Both the position numbers and the translations under genes were made by a program. This document shows positions 23,001 to 37,100 of a stretch of DNA of 64,000 nt, one piece after another. Below the pieces are notes generated by a model. The model searched no databases. It was not told where the DNA came from and saw only the letters and a program-made list of their open reading frames with translations. How positions within the stretch are numbered: position 1 is the first letter of the stretch; each line of letters begins with the position of its first letter. The stretch covers positions 16,058,582-16,122,581 of the forward strand of contig NC_134311.1 in the NCBI RefSeq assembly GCF_949628215.1, written 5' to 3'. The stretch comes from Phalacrocorax aristotelis. Lineage: Eukaryota > Chordata > Aves > Suliformes > Phalacrocoracidae.

Positions 23001-26000
23001 GAAGAGATTGTAGGTGGTGTGCATGCATACTTGTGGACAGCAGGGCACAGAGATCTGTATCATCTTAATGCTAATATTTATAATTTTAAAGACTTCCCTG
23101 CTTTCACATTTTCTAATAATGGTTCAAATTTCTGTAGCCTTGCACTTGTTTATATTAAGGAAATACTTAACTAAATAATTTGATAAATACTTTTTGTAAT
23201 AATAAGATTTCATCATGCAGAACAAATTCCTGGAAGTTATGTGTGAAATGTTTGCATAGCTTTGAATTGGCTAAATATGCTTCAACCTTTTATCGAAAGG
23301 AAGCAGCTGTGTAGCTATTGCCAATGTTTAGAATAATCCAAAATGGAAGTGCAGGAGAAACAGTAGCCCTTACAGGCATTGCACATGCATCAGTAAATTT
23401 CCAGTATTTTTGAGTCTACCTCCTCTGCTTTAAATCCTCCAAAATGTCTTGCTGATAGAACAAGTGATAATCCTCCCTCACCTAACTGACACATTTATTT
23501 TCCATAAAGATGTGATCTATAAAATTTGGGCAGTACTTAACAAGTAATATTTTCTAAGCAATCATGGAACTAGCAGGTGCCAACCACCCCTCTCTCCAAA
23601 CACCACGACAAAGTTTGTTGTGGGGTAGATGGCTTGATTCCATAACCAGGCCAGTCATCATTCTTTCAAGTGGAGGATGGTCATGTATTCCATGGTCTTC
23701 ATTTCTGGATCAGGCTGGCAGTTGCATATTACAGTTTCAACACCAATGTTTTCCATTCCATTTTTGTTCTGGTGTTCAGCTAACTGTCCAGATGGCAGGA
23801 AGGCACTTCAGCTTCTTGCATGTTAATACAGAAACTAGGAAGCTGCAGTTCGTATCTACCAAGAGGATTAGAGCAGCAGCAATCCTGTATCAGTATCTCT
23901 GATGTGCAGGCAGCAGTACAAACACCAACACAAAAAGTGTTTTGGGTTCATATTGCTGCATGAAGGTGGGGTGTGGGTGGGTGGGGGTATTATAGCATAG
24001 GTATAGAATGTACTATATAGAAACCAAAGAGTAGGTCTAAGAATAGCAGAACATTTTAATCCCTTCCTTCTTCTCCTGCTGATAACCTGCTCCATCTCCT
24101 TTTTGGGCTCTCTCCAGATGTCAAGGACCTGCCACTTGGTAGTGGCAGTTGAAGGAAGAGGTTCCTGAACTTACTTGTTCCTAACGTTAGACATCCAATA
24201 AATGCAGATGCCCTTCTTACATATAGATTCTGGATGCTGGCCCTCTTAACAGTGTTCCTCTCGGAGTCTTGCTTCAGTGGATGTGCTCTGTGTATATGCA
24301 GATTTTGTTAGTAGAGATGTGAGAGGGGCTGAAGCTTTCTTGTGATTTTTATTGCTGTAGCTGGCATTGTGGTCCAGTTCAGGTGGACCACGTGGTCAGG
24401 ACCAGGGGTCAGGGCCAGGACCAAGGTGTCGTATGACTAATGGCATTGCCCATTCCCAAACTTGCTCATCTCTCTAGCAGCAGAGTTTTTTTTCTGATTT
24501 CTTATAGCAATTCTTAGTGACAAATGCAGTTGTGAACTGTACCTAGATGTTTATTATAAGTGCATAGTATGAGTCGTTATGTAAGACAGGCACTGCACAG
24601 CATCTTCATTGTGATCTGCCCAGGGGTCCAAATGGGGCCATGGAAGTAACAGAATTGTAATTTTCCTTTCCTTTTATTTCTTGTGGTCTATGAAGCATTT
24701 ATATAGTTATATACAACAACAAAGTGCAAATGTATTACGATAAAATTCTTGCGCTGGTAGTGTTGGTAAAGCTAACGGAGCTAAAAGGTAACTGTGAACC
24801 TTAAAAAACCCCACGTTTTAAGGTTGGCAGAAACATTTTAAATGCTGATATATGACAAAGTAAGGTTGCTCCACATCTGATTCGTAACCAAAGCTACCAA
24901 AAGTTAGTAATTGTATTGTGTAACACAATGAAAAGAACGTCTAGTGTACATATAGAGCATTGCTTGTTAATATCAAGAGGCCTGACAAAGGGAAGCACAC
25001 TGTTAATTTGTGCTAGCTATTTTTTAATAAACACTCATGTCAGCTACTTCATTCCCTTTATGCAATACTAAACTCCTGATAGTAATATATATTGTGCAAC
25101 CGTGAGCTAAATAGAGCATATATAAATTCAGTTTTCAAATAAAACCGGTACCACAGTAAAAATATATATCTTTGTGCTAAAGTTTGAGCTTCACACAGTC
25201 TGTGCACTACGGACCGTGATACAGAAAACAAAAGTAGTGAGTAGTGAGGCATGAACTTTGGTCTGTTGCAATCAGATTTGTCCATTCGCTTCAGTAGGAG
25301 CAAAATTAAGCTTAAGGGTGAATGAAGTTAGTTTTGGGCTGCTTCATTTTTGCCAAAACTTCAGAATTCAGAGGAATCTTTTGCTGCAAAGTGTATGTAT
25401 GAATGCGTCCTACAAAAACAGTGACTAGGTTGAGCACCATCACTGAAGTTTTGCAGATTTTTGCCAGTTTCCTCTGGAAATGAAACAATGCTTCTGTTCC
25501 CATTACTCATATTGGACAAAGTTCTGGAACAGTATTCTGGCTTCCAGTCAAAAACTTACAGCCAAATTGCTACTCATGGTCAATTTGTACACAACTAATT
25601 AATACTCCTCCTGGGGAGGTGCAGGAGAGGTACAAATGTCTCTGAGTTTAAAGAGTACTTTCCCATAGTGCCTTTTTCACGATACCTTAATGAAGAGAGC
25701 ATCACTATATCCTCTTCTAGTTTTAATTTTTTTTTTTACAGCTGCAAAATATTGCTGGCTCATAGTCTTCATTGTATATTATACCAGTTTTTTGAAAGGC
25801 AGGTGAACTGAAGGGTCAGTGACGTCACACGTAGCTCATGTATACCCTGCTCAGGTGCCCCCATTTTTTATTTCAGCAGAGATTATTGCTGTGAGGCAGA
25901 CAGAGTGAAGGGCTCTGTTTTGAATATGTGCTACTGCTGTTGCCACATAACCTGCGGCTGATGTTCAGCCATGCAACTTATCACTAGTGTAGTTACTCAT

Positions 26001-27621
26001 ACATAGCTAGGGATTTGTTCTGTTCTGCTAGTAGTCAGGCTTTTTGTTTTTGTGTTGATGTTTTGGTTGCTTTTTTGTGTGTGTGTGGTTTTTTTTTTAA
26101 TAGATGCAGTAAATAGCAGCTAATGTACATTGTTTTCTTAAGGTAAAGGTCTTGAGGTAGCATTTCACTCAAATTTCAATATAGGGTGCATATTATCTAT
26201 TTTACTGAATCTTTAATGTGTTAGCTGTGAATGTATGATAAGGACTGCAGCCTATACATGCCTCTTTCTTTCACAGCTCATGTCCAGCTCTGTATATCAT
26301 CGACTCTGGTCATTCTTGCTGCAGCTACCTGCAATGCTTCAAAATGCCCTTTTTTACTGTACTCAGGGGAAGGAGAAAAGCAGGGCTTGCTTTCACTGTG
26401 GAAGGGCTGAGAAAATCCTCTTGCTACAGCTTCCCTGTGTCAGGCTGTGTGTGTGTGTTGGATGACGGGGGTGGGAGGGCTTGGTGGCTGATCTGCTGGC
26501 ATTCTGGTTTTGATTAAAATTACTGTACTACAGCTGATGGGAGTAGTGAGGAGCAATTGCCTCCAAACAGGAGTAGTACCATCAGTTGTTGCTTTTGCAA
26601 AAATTATAGTACGTTCGTATGCCTTTAAAGGTTTACAAACTCATCCATTGTTTCATGCAGCGTGTGCCACATTGTATTATGAAGACAGAGCACTGATGTT
26701 GAATCATTTCCAGATTTCATTGTAGATTATTTCTTGGTAATCTGAAAGATTCTGCAATTTTAAAACACCTTTCTGTTTTTTCTCCTTAAATATTTTTTGA
26801 TGAATCCACAGTAATTATTTTAGACTTTCAGTCATGATGGTATTATGTTCTGCTCTTCATTGTGGCCTGTTTACAGTTCTTTCAGTGAACAGCTTCAAGG
26901 TAGCAGCAGAGTAAGCCATCCTTACTTGCACTGTAGTAATTTGTGTTATAAATAAGAGAAGAAGATAATTTAATGCTTCTGAAAATAGTGTGAGAAATTT
27001 ATTATTCGTTTAAAGTGAGACCATCTCCATGGGTCTCCAGGACTTTGATGGGGAATCAAAAACTAGATTTGGGCTTTACATTCAACTGCAGAAAGTGAGA
27101 TAAGTGCTTAAAGTTTTCAGAATTTTGGTATCTAGTAGCATTTTATACTTTCATGGAAATGGCACTTTTTTAAAACAGGCAAAGATGGAGATTTTTAAAA
27201 TGAATAAACGAACAAACAAACATTAACAAGTAAACAGTTTGGGCTTGCTTCTCCATCATAATTTATTGGTTTATAGCCATGTAACTGTGTCCTTTCTGTA
27301 TAAAATTAATGTGAAAATGTGAAAAATCAAGGTCAGTATGTTTTTTACTGTGGCCTAACAAAAACCATGTATAATTCTTTCTTGGCATGCATTGTCATTG
27401 AGTTCTTGTTTAGTTGGTTTGTTTTTTTTTTTAATACACCTTCTGCTTTTTCTTGCCTTTTTGTTAAAACTGGGCAAAAAGAACACTTTTTTCAGTGTTA
27501 GTTCTCTGAATTCTTGTAAGGGCACCTGCTAATGAGAGAGTAATTGTCCAGCTAAATTAACTACTGAAAGTTCAGTGATTATTGGATAAATAATAGGAAC
27601 AAATATATTTATTTTTAAATA
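20011..27621. other. Intronic DNA, no element seen
   Basis: AT-rich PRR16 intron sequence. It has T runs near 21630-21643 and 22388-22402, and a perfect CRE palindrome TGACGTCA at 25820-25827, listed separately. Around 24375-24425 there are short direct and inverted copies of GGTCAGG / CCAGGACC. Open frames (up to 112 codons at 23564-23902) have no recognisable family and no conserved start context. GT-rich bits at 26076-26088 and 26445-26460 are short. Confidence 0.5.
25820..25827. promoter_or_regulatory. Perfect CRE palindrome in the intron
   Basis: TGACGTCA is the full cAMP-response-element palindrome bound by CREB/ATF proteins. It contains a CpG in an otherwise CpG-poor stretch. Around it (about 25790-25960) the sequence is moderately GC-rich and non-repetitive. 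A single 8-bp match is weak evidence for function. Confidence 0.35.
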
Positions 27622-28110
27622 CAGAACCACGAACTGGTTGAGGTTGAAAGGATATTTTCCAACCCATTCAAGAGTCACCTAGACCAGGTTGTTTGGGATC
27701 TTGTTCTTGAATATCTTCAAGAGCGGTGGCTCCACAACTTTGGACTACCTATTAGTGTTGAATCATCCTCACAGTAAAAATGTTTTGTCTTGTGTTTAAA
27801 TAGAATTTCCTATATTTCAGTTTGTGCCTGTTGACTGTTGTCCTCTCATATAGCACCACTGAGAAGAGTCTGGCTTTGCCTTCTTACTCCTTCCAATCAA
27901 GTATTTATGCATACTGGGATAAGAATCCCTTGAGCCTTCTCTTCTCCAGGCTATACCATCCCAATTCTCTCAGCTGCTCCTCATGTAGCAGATGCTCCAA
28001 CCCCTCAGTCATCTCGTGAACCTTTTGCTGGACTAGCTCCAGTATATTCGTATCTGTCTTGTACTGGGGAGCCCAGAACTGCACAATACTCCAGATGTGG
28101 TGTCAAATAA
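27622..28110 (-). mobile_element. Old CR1 LINE 3' fragment
   Basis: This is a degenerate minus-strand CR1. Antisense CR1 phrases can be followed in order: GAACTGGTTGAGGTTGAAAGG near the tail, AGAAGAGTCTGGCTTTG, AGCCTTCTCTTCTCCAGGCT, CTCTCAGCTGCTCCTCATG and GGGGAGCCCAGAACTGCACA. Each carries several substitutions from the usual CR1 form, and the tail octamers are no longer clear. No coding frame survives. It looks clearly older than the copy at 12 kb. Confidence 0.88.
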
Positions 28111-31100
28111 TCAGGTATATATGCAGTGAAAATACTATGTTACAAACATTAGCTTCCCTCAATAAATATTTCTTTATCTGAAAAATTTAAATTAGCTGAA
28201 AACCATATTTTCTACTTTTTCATTAAAGTTGCAGTAACAAATGGTTATGGACTTCTCACTGACTGTGATCTGAACCTGCATTTTTCTTACTTTCAGACAG
28301 AAGAATACATAACAGATTTGCAGTATAACTCCCTATATGAATGTAACGGATGCATACACCAAGGGTTTGGAGCTGGTGTTCAAAAGTGAGTTCAGGTACT
28401 GGGGCATGTATGTGACATTAGGCAGTGATGACGGGAACGGAGGGCTGCAGCTCATTCTCATTTTACAGGAATGCCACTCCTCTTCCTCTGTAACATCTCT
28501 CCATGAACCTGTGATCCTTTTCCCCACCTCCAAATGAAATTGTCCAGGCAAACCCAATGTAATAATTCAAACTAACTTTGTGAATCAGTCATTAATTTTG
28601 CCCTTCTGAACCAACCTCTGCAGCTGTCAGTTTTCACTTTGATTTCTCAACTTCTGTTGTATCCTATTAATCCTTCCATTTCCACAAGGCTTTTTGTTTT
28701 CCTAGCCCTTTTCCTCTTTTCCCTTGTAACGGTTTCTGGTGCTTTTGCAATGTTATCTACCTCACTGTTAGTGAGTTATCAAAGTGACATCTGGCTTGTT
28801 AAACATGGGAGTGCTTGTCTCTCCATTCTTAAATGTTGACTCAGGAAAGTCAACATCAAAGTTTTAAGATTGGTCTTAAGACTTTCAGGTGACTCTAGCA
28901 TTCATCTTAGTAACACAATTGTTCTCCTCATGCATCTTTTGCATGCTAATAGGAGATTCTCCTGTGTAGGATCTGGAAGCATTGTAAGCACTTTTTTCTA
29001 GCTCAATTTCCAGTCTGGTATATGAACTGAAAACTGTGTTGTTTGGATTCCAAAGTTGTCTTGGCTATTGTTACAAGCAGAAGTTTTTTGTTTAAAGTCC
29101 ATAATAGGTTAACTTAGCATTGTTTTCCAGCTTTCCAGTTCAGCATCCAGAATATTTAAAATTCACTCCCATCTTTTCTCAAAATACTATAGTGCTACTC
29201 TCTTAAATAAAAGATTTTCAGTCACCAGCTAGAGTGCCCTTTATTCTCGATGTGGTTTTACTGATGATTGCAGAGATCATCTGAATGGGATAAGTTTACC
29301 ACAGCAGGTGGTCTGTGCTAGTGAGTTTTATCTGTGGTAACTGGCATGGTACAGTCTAGGCTTATTTGACTTCCATGGCTTATAGGTAATTTTATGGAAC
29401 AATTTAAGGTTCAGTAAAGCTGTGGTATTTGGATAAAGAAATGTCTTGTGTATGGACACTGTGCCTGCTAGTCTGCATAATTTATTAAGACTAGGAAACT
29501 ATTTGCCTCTGCTGAAGTAATAACTTTGGTTTATTGGAATCAAAGTACAGATGGTAAGGTGAACCTGTAAGGCTTACAGAAAACTAGTGTTTACTAGAAC
29601 GGTTATGTTGTGGCAAGAGAATGAGGAGGTTGTGATTGTTAGGTTTTTTTGTTACCTCTTGACAATTGGTTTGCATGTGCTTGTTTTTCAGATGGTGGTT
29701 ATTTGATTCCATCTATTAAAGAAATTAATAGAATTTGGATGGTTGGATAGCAAGCCTTTCAAATCGTGTGCAAACACTTTAGTTAATTATTTTCATTAGC
29801 TGTCTTAAATGTTAGCAAGCAGAGCCTTTGCTGATGTGATACAGTGTAACCATCAATGTATTTGGCTAAGCTGAGACTTTCACTTGATGAGTGTCGCGGA
29901 AAATATAGTGTACTACAAAGATATATGAGACAATAGAGCAGCACCAAAAACCTTCAGCCCTCAAGCCAATATATTGCTACATGTAGTAATCTTTAAAGCA
30001 GGGATGGATGGATAAGTTGCACAAAAAAAGTCATAGTGCTTCAGGTGCTTCAGGTGCTGAACTAGAAAAAAAAATCTACTGCACAGGAGTGAGAGCTTTT
30101 TATTTAGTACAGGCTGTACATAGTCTGTTTCTTGCTTCAGATTAAAGCAGCAAGAACAAGACAGAAAAAGTGGTACATTGAAAATACTTAGGTTGATCTT
30201 TGAGGAATGTTTGAAGGATATAGTGAACCTGAGGACGCTATGATGCAAGTAGGACAGTGGCTCAAATTACTTTCCCCCCCTGTTTCTAAGGTGGTGTATG
30301 GTGAATAAAATTAATTCGACTTTGTCAGAGCTGTGCGATCTTGTATTAACTGGCCTGTTGTCGTTAAGCAGTGTCAGTCGTTCTGGAGATTTGATATATA
30401 TATGTGTGTTCGTGAAGTTGGTGCCTGATTCACATGATTCATGTTCTTCATTTTAGGAGAAATTAAAACACCAGTACTTTTATAGACAGTAATGTGTATG
30501 AATTGCAATGACGAGGTTCCAGTTCTTTTATCTGAGGCGTAAGTTCATTCCATACCAATGATTTGTAGTCTAAGATTGATTAAAGCTAGACATAGGTAAG
30601 AATTTTGCATTTAATGTTAGGTAACTGATGGAAATATCTTTTAAAAATGTCTAAAAATGTCTTCTAAAATCTTAGAAGTCCATAAAAGGACTCGTAAAAT
30701 CTTTTCTTCACTAGTGAATTTTTTCTGAGTGTTTGCTGCAAGTTTGTAGGTATTATAGGTAGCATCCTAGTGGAAAAATTGACCGTCTTAATGAGTGGCT
30801 GCTATGTACTATGTCTAGGAGATGAACACTTGGCTAGCATCATGAATTTCTACTTCAAGTTTCTTAGGAATTAAAAAAAAAATCACCTCTATCAAAGTCA
30901 AAATTTATTCAGTGTACACAACCTTAGAAATAGGGCCACTTTTATGCTTTCAGCAGAATATTAAATGTACCTAGTCAGTTATTTTCTCCATAACTTGGTA
31001 GTCTGCTGCAAACTTACACTTCGTTTAGAATATAAATTATTTCTGAGATTGAATGTTTAACAGATATTAGTCAACCAAGGGCTTAAAATAATATGCTAAA

Positions 31101-34100
31101 AGAAAAAGTTAATAAATAACACTCTGGATGAATTCCTTCTCTGGGAAAAATGTAAACAACCTTGACTTGATGCTTTGCATTATGGACTGAGGTGTAGTTA
31201 GCAATAATCTATTATGAAAAGAATGAAGGATCTATATTTCTGTAGATCTTGTGGAACATTTGCTAAATGTGAAGAATGCTTCTGTTTAGTTTTCACCACT
31301 TCTGACAGTGACATCTCATGATATAACGTTAATGTCCTGGTAATATGTGACAGCTTTTAGAATGATTTTTGTTTCTTTTATACCTATCTTTTGAAAGAGT
31401 GGCAAGGCTCAGAGGGAATTTGGAACATTATTGAGCCTTAATTTTCTAAAATCAAGTTCTTGTTTTAATAACTGCTTGATTTGTACTTCTCCCATGTTCA
31501 TCGATTATTTCTCAGCTTAATTTATTAATCAAGAATGAGGCATCATTGTTATCACTGTGAATTACAGATATGATATGTCTTCCTTCTCTGCATGGTTTCT
31601 TGTACCTAACGAAACAAAACTGTCAGTCACATATACACTAATATATTGCAATTCAATCTTGATCAAGTGGATTTTATGATACTTAAATGTCTATTTTGAA
31701 CAGATTAAATTATTTCCTTGCTTTCTGTACAGTAACTATAGCCTTGCAATATTTCAGTACAATTTTTCATTGAAGAACTTTGTATAGACTTTGGGACCCT
31801 GTATGGCCAGAGGATAAGATGTCAGCATCTTGCTTTCTTCTAACATACAGCAGTAGCGAGTGTGTGTGGCTTTAAGGTTTTTTTCCAATGAAGATGATGT
31901 TCTTGGAGTCTTTGTGTGCTTCCTACTGCAGACTGCCATGGAAAATAGACATAGGAACCATAGTACAATGTTTTTATGAATGTAAACTGTTTATTCTAGG
32001 CAAAAAAAACCCCAACAGGCAAACAAATAAACAGTGACAATAAAATTTTGTTAAAATTTTAGTAGTGGTACAGGTTAGGAGGAGGTTTATCAGTAAGTCT
32101 TTTCCCCTTAGCAGTACCCTTATCTTTGATTTCCTTCTGCTTCTGACTTTTGTAAGGCATTTATTTGAGATGCAAAGTTAATATGTATGATAAATTAACA
32201 TACATAGAGCACCGTGGTGTTGTGGCTAGACTACTTGCAGAACTTGTCTCCTGTGACACAGACATGTGCTTAACATAATTTTCTCTGTTCATGCATGTAT
32301 GTCCTCTAGTGGAAGTGGTTGCAGATGATATACAAGGCATCCTCCATTTTTTAGGAAGCATATCCTATTTCTAGCTCCATAGAAAGAGACCTTTCTGAAG
32401 GAATGATTTTCTTTAAGGATATTAAAGGGGAACTAATTACCTTAGTGTTTTCTGAACCACATCTGAGGAACAATGAAACTGTAAAAGCTCTGTAGGGACT
32501 TGCAGCCTAAGTAGAAGTATTTACAGGATGAGGTAGTGTGGTTGTCAGTATTGTTGCAGTGTGTACTTTATCAGGAAAGAAATCTTGCAAATGAGTAGTC
32601 TGCTTTCCTAATGAGAAGACAAACGTGTTGCATTAAATTCAGCAACAATTTAACAGTTTCCTTTTATTCTCCAAAGAATACGTTCAGGATGAATGTTGAC
32701 ACAGTGTTATCTTTATTTGCAGACTGCTCTGGGGCCTCTGCTGCTCATCCTTGCCTTGTGTAACAAGATTGGTAGTTTTCACTACAGGTGTGAATAAAGT
32801 TATAACTACAAAAAAGAGGAATACGAATTATTAGTGAAATTTTTTAGTTCGTGATAAAACCTCAGGATGTTGTAGGTGCTGGAACTGTTGACGTAGAACG
32901 AAGAACTTGGATAAAATACAGGAAGTAAGAAAGGAAGAAAAAGTAGGGATGCTGATCATGAAGGAAGGCAGATGGTGAGAAAAAAAAGCTTTGCTGACAT
33001 TTTTTCCAGTTAGAAAAAGAAGATGAAATTGCAGTAAAAGACATTCCAGCCATAAACTCAGCTTATGATATTTTCTGAAATGTCATGACTTTTCTGTGTG
33101 GTGGTCTATGTTTGATTTACAAATAGATGACTGGAAAGAGCAAACTATGTCTTCTGAGTCTAAGACCCTTCTATTGGAGGCAGATCACATGTTTCTTTGT
33201 GAGTTTACCTAGCTTCCTTTTTAATATATCCATTTCTTCTCTTGTTCTTCTCTTCCTACTGTTCACATTGGAATATTATTTTATAACAATTTATGTCACA
33301 TATTGGAATCTTTTAAAATTTTTTTTAATCCCCTCTCCTTCCCACCCCCCTGCCCCAACCCACAGGGTTTATTTGCTAGTGTTGTCACTCAGCTCAGTAG
33401 CTCTTAAATATTTCTTCCTCTACCTGTACTTGTGTGTTGGTATTTTAGTAAAGAAAGTCTTACTTCTTTTACTAATTTGGTAGACTTGCTCGCAACCATA
33501 CTCCTTCTCTTCAGCAGATCTCACCACTTAGCATCAGTTGCAAAGTCTAATTCAGTTTGTTAATTATGTCTTTAACAATATATCCTTATTTACTGTACAA
33601 TCTTTATTTCCATGAAGTCTTGGTGGACTGTTTATCTCTGTGTGCTCTTTGAGGCGGTTTCTCACCAAATTTGTTCTGGAACTGAAGGGCTATGGTAGTT
33701 CTGATTGGTTTTGTGCTTTTACTTGAATACATTGCAGAAACTGCAGTCCTCCTCTGTATCCAGATGCATGAGCTTCTCAGTTAACCTTGTTAATCAGTCC
33801 CTTGTGTTCTGTCAACATCTATATTTTTTAAATTTGAGACCATTTTCTGTTTTTTATTATTGTTCTTCTTATTATTAATTTTATTTTTTAAAAAATGAAG
33901 TGTGTTGCCTACTGTCATATGCAGGGTTATTTTTATGATTGCTCTTTCTACTGGGCCTGAAAGGTCTGAAATGGCCTAATCTCTTACTGAAGCAGTGACT
34001 AGTTGAGAAGGATGTGTCTGGTTTCATTCTCAGGAATACATGTATATTACCCTTAACAATAGCAATGTTGCTTGTGTTACTGGGTATACTTGAGTTAGGA

Positions 34101-37100
34101 GGAGATGGGAAGTGCAAAGGCCGGTGAATAAGTAGTTTATTGGACAATTAAGTAGATACTGTGGGTTTAGTTGGTCTGATAGGTTCAAAGACTAATAATT
34201 ACCAAATGTTTTTATGAAACAATGGTTACACCACTGTAGTATTATTAATTACAATAATTTAAATGACAAAAGTTGAGACTGCAAAGAGGTAAGCTGAAAA
34301 AGGCAAGACACGAAGTGAAGGAAACTGATGTTAGTCTTTAGAGTGTGAGTAACGTCTGTGTGGTCTGGCAAGGAAATCTGAAATGTCAGGAATACAACTT
34401 CAGGAGGGATTTCCACTGAAATTTATCCTTGCTATTCTTAATTTTATTTTTTTCTACCTCCTGTAAAAGCATCGTCTTAGTCACCTTAAATTGCAGCTTT
34501 TACTTTCATGAAGAAATATGTCCACTGTGACTTTTCTGCAGTGGTAGTCTCCTATTGTTATTTATAGACTTAAGCTCCTATTTTTTTTGTTGTTAATATT
34601 TTGTTCTTTGGATGTTAGACCATCATAATATTTTTGTGTTGTGCTTCTTTAAGGAAGCATATGTTGTGGTTCTGCTTTTTTGCTGCCTGTTTTCTCAGAC
34701 CATGATTATTTTCCAAAAGCATATTTCATAATATCTTTTCCTCTTCTTCTCTGTCATTACATCTTACAGGAAACAAAGGCTATTTACATCACTTAAATTC
34801 TGTCCTTGTTCTAAGACAAAGTAGTTCTTCTAATTAACTATCATTAGGTGTCCTGGCCTGGTTTGTCTTGCAGCAAACCCTCAGTTCTCTCAGCAAGGGA
34901 GTGAAGTTTCTCAGTGTTCCTTTTCTTCTTTGAGGGTTAGGTTTCATCTGTTGTGAAACCATAGCCAAAGAGTAGCACCCTATTGGAACTGGAGTGTCCT
35001 CCATAGCAGATGTTTTTTTCCGCTCCTCTCTCTCCAGTCAGTAGACTTCTGGTAAGGTTTTTCAGGCTCTGGGAAACATTACATCAAGACATTAAATTAA
35101 AAGCAAGAGTAATAGCAGCTGAAGATAGCAATTTAAGTGGTGGTTTTTTTTTATGAGGGAGTGACATTAAGCATTTGTCTTTGTGTGTTGTTAGCAACCT
35201 ACTCTATCAGTGAAGAAAATAATGTCTGAAGGACTAATTTGTTATAGTATGCTGTGTATTAATGTCAAATGAGCACTGTCCAAAATGGCTGGGTACATTT
35301 GCAAGAACATAAAATGCCGTTCTGAAGAGTTTACTTTGTTTTGTTAATTTAATTTTGCTTTGTTTTGTTTAGCAGACAAACATAATGTTACAGATAGCAT
35401 AACAGATGACTAGATTGCCAGGTGCTTCCCATTATAAAATACCATTTTCAGTTGTTTGTAACTTTTTTGTTAAGGCCGAGTGGTTCAGACAGAAATTTTC
35501 AATGCTGAGTTCTGCATCATACTGGTATAATTTTTTAAAAAACCTTTATTTTAGACTAAGTTGTTGATCTATTTCAGAGCAATAAGAATGGGAAAACTTC
35601 ATTGTTTCAATGCTTGAAAGCTTTTTTCCCCCACTTCCTTTCTCTACTCTAGCGAAGGAGTCTAGCCTTTGCCAGAGTATAGTTTTCTTTACCTTGGAAG
35701 CATGTATGACATGACCAGGGGATGTAAATGCCACCTCTGAGCTGCAAAGCAAGTCTGAGCCCAAGACTCTGTCTGACTTGTAAGTGAAAAGGGTTTTTTT
35801 TTCTCTCGTCCCCTGAGTAAACCATTCTACTCTGCTGAGCTAACTTGGTGAAGAGATGCATGCCTGAAATGAAAGGAGAAGGTTGAACAGCAGGTTGAGG
35901 GTAAGCTGGGGGGAGGATGCTGCAATGCACATAAACTGCATGTACAATTTACCTTTGCATAAGGAAAGGTTGGTAGAGGGAGATGGGAGAATGAGCGTAA
36001 ACGAAAAACTGATATGATGATAAGGCTGTGACCAGAGATTTGCATGTTTGAAGGATCTGGGAAGAAGATGTCAAGTTTGAGACTTTTGAGCAGAATCTGT
36101 GTACTGAAGTCTCTCTCCTTCAGAGTACTGAGTGAGGAGGCTCCCAGGATCTTAGACTGTCTCCCACCTTCATCTCTAAATGTGTGAAACCCTCTAGGAA
36201 AAGGTCCATTGCTCTCTCAGATCCTTCGTATCATGGCTGTCAATTATCTTGTTTCTTTATGTATCAGGGGTCTTACAATGATCTACATGACTCAACTATC
36301 AGTACGGTGCCAGATGATGGAGTTGATCTTTTCCTCGATCTTGTTTTGCTTTTAAACTAGGAGATGCAACATGAACTTAGGGTGTGTATTTTTAAAATGG
36401 TTTCTTTATTGGTTTTGATGCAGTTTCCAGTTGTATTCTCATAACTCTTTTACGTGAGACTCGGCCTTAAAGTATTTTATGATGGTTCATGCTTGCTAAG
36501 TAAATAGCTGTGTAATACTATATTGTTATAATTATTTGGTGTGGTAGCCCCTGCTTTAGACATAGCATGATGTTAGAGCTTTTCTGAAGGGAGAATTAAT
36601 TTCCTATTGGGCTTTTCTGTGATAAGCGTCATTATGGTCCTGGAAAGTCTCGTAAATGTTTAATGAATTTATTTTTGTAATACGTTTGAGGTGAGGGGGT
36701 ATTATCTCCAGTTCACAGATACAAGACTGGAGGGCGCCAAATCCGAAACAGTAGAAACCTTGTTTTTCAGTGTATCAAGCACTTTATAGCTCCACTGACT
36801 TCAACTGTAATAGGCTGATCTTCAGCAAGTTGGATGTGAGTATTTCAGGTCAGAAAATAAGGAATACACATCTGCAAGGTAGGTACAATTTTGATGGCAG
36901 TGATTTCCTATGGTACCACCAAGCTGTGTGCAGAGGCAGCGGTAGAGTCAGGGTATTTTTGAAACTGATTTATTGAATTAGCTACTGAATCATCTCTCCC
37001 CACCCTGCCCTCCCTTTTATTTTTTAAAGTCTCTGTTGCTTTTGTACCTTCCAACACAATAGTCCTGGGCTCTTTTACCAAATGAAATTGGTCTAGTCTC

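Noticed and set aside
23564-23902. A 112-codon intronic frame
   Set aside because: No recognisable family, no splice or promoter context, and the composition is that of its surroundings.
33127-33483. A 118-codon hydrophobic frame
   Set aside because: The hydrophobicity comes from T-rich codons (Phe, Leu, Ser), and there is no evidence of a membrane protein gene.
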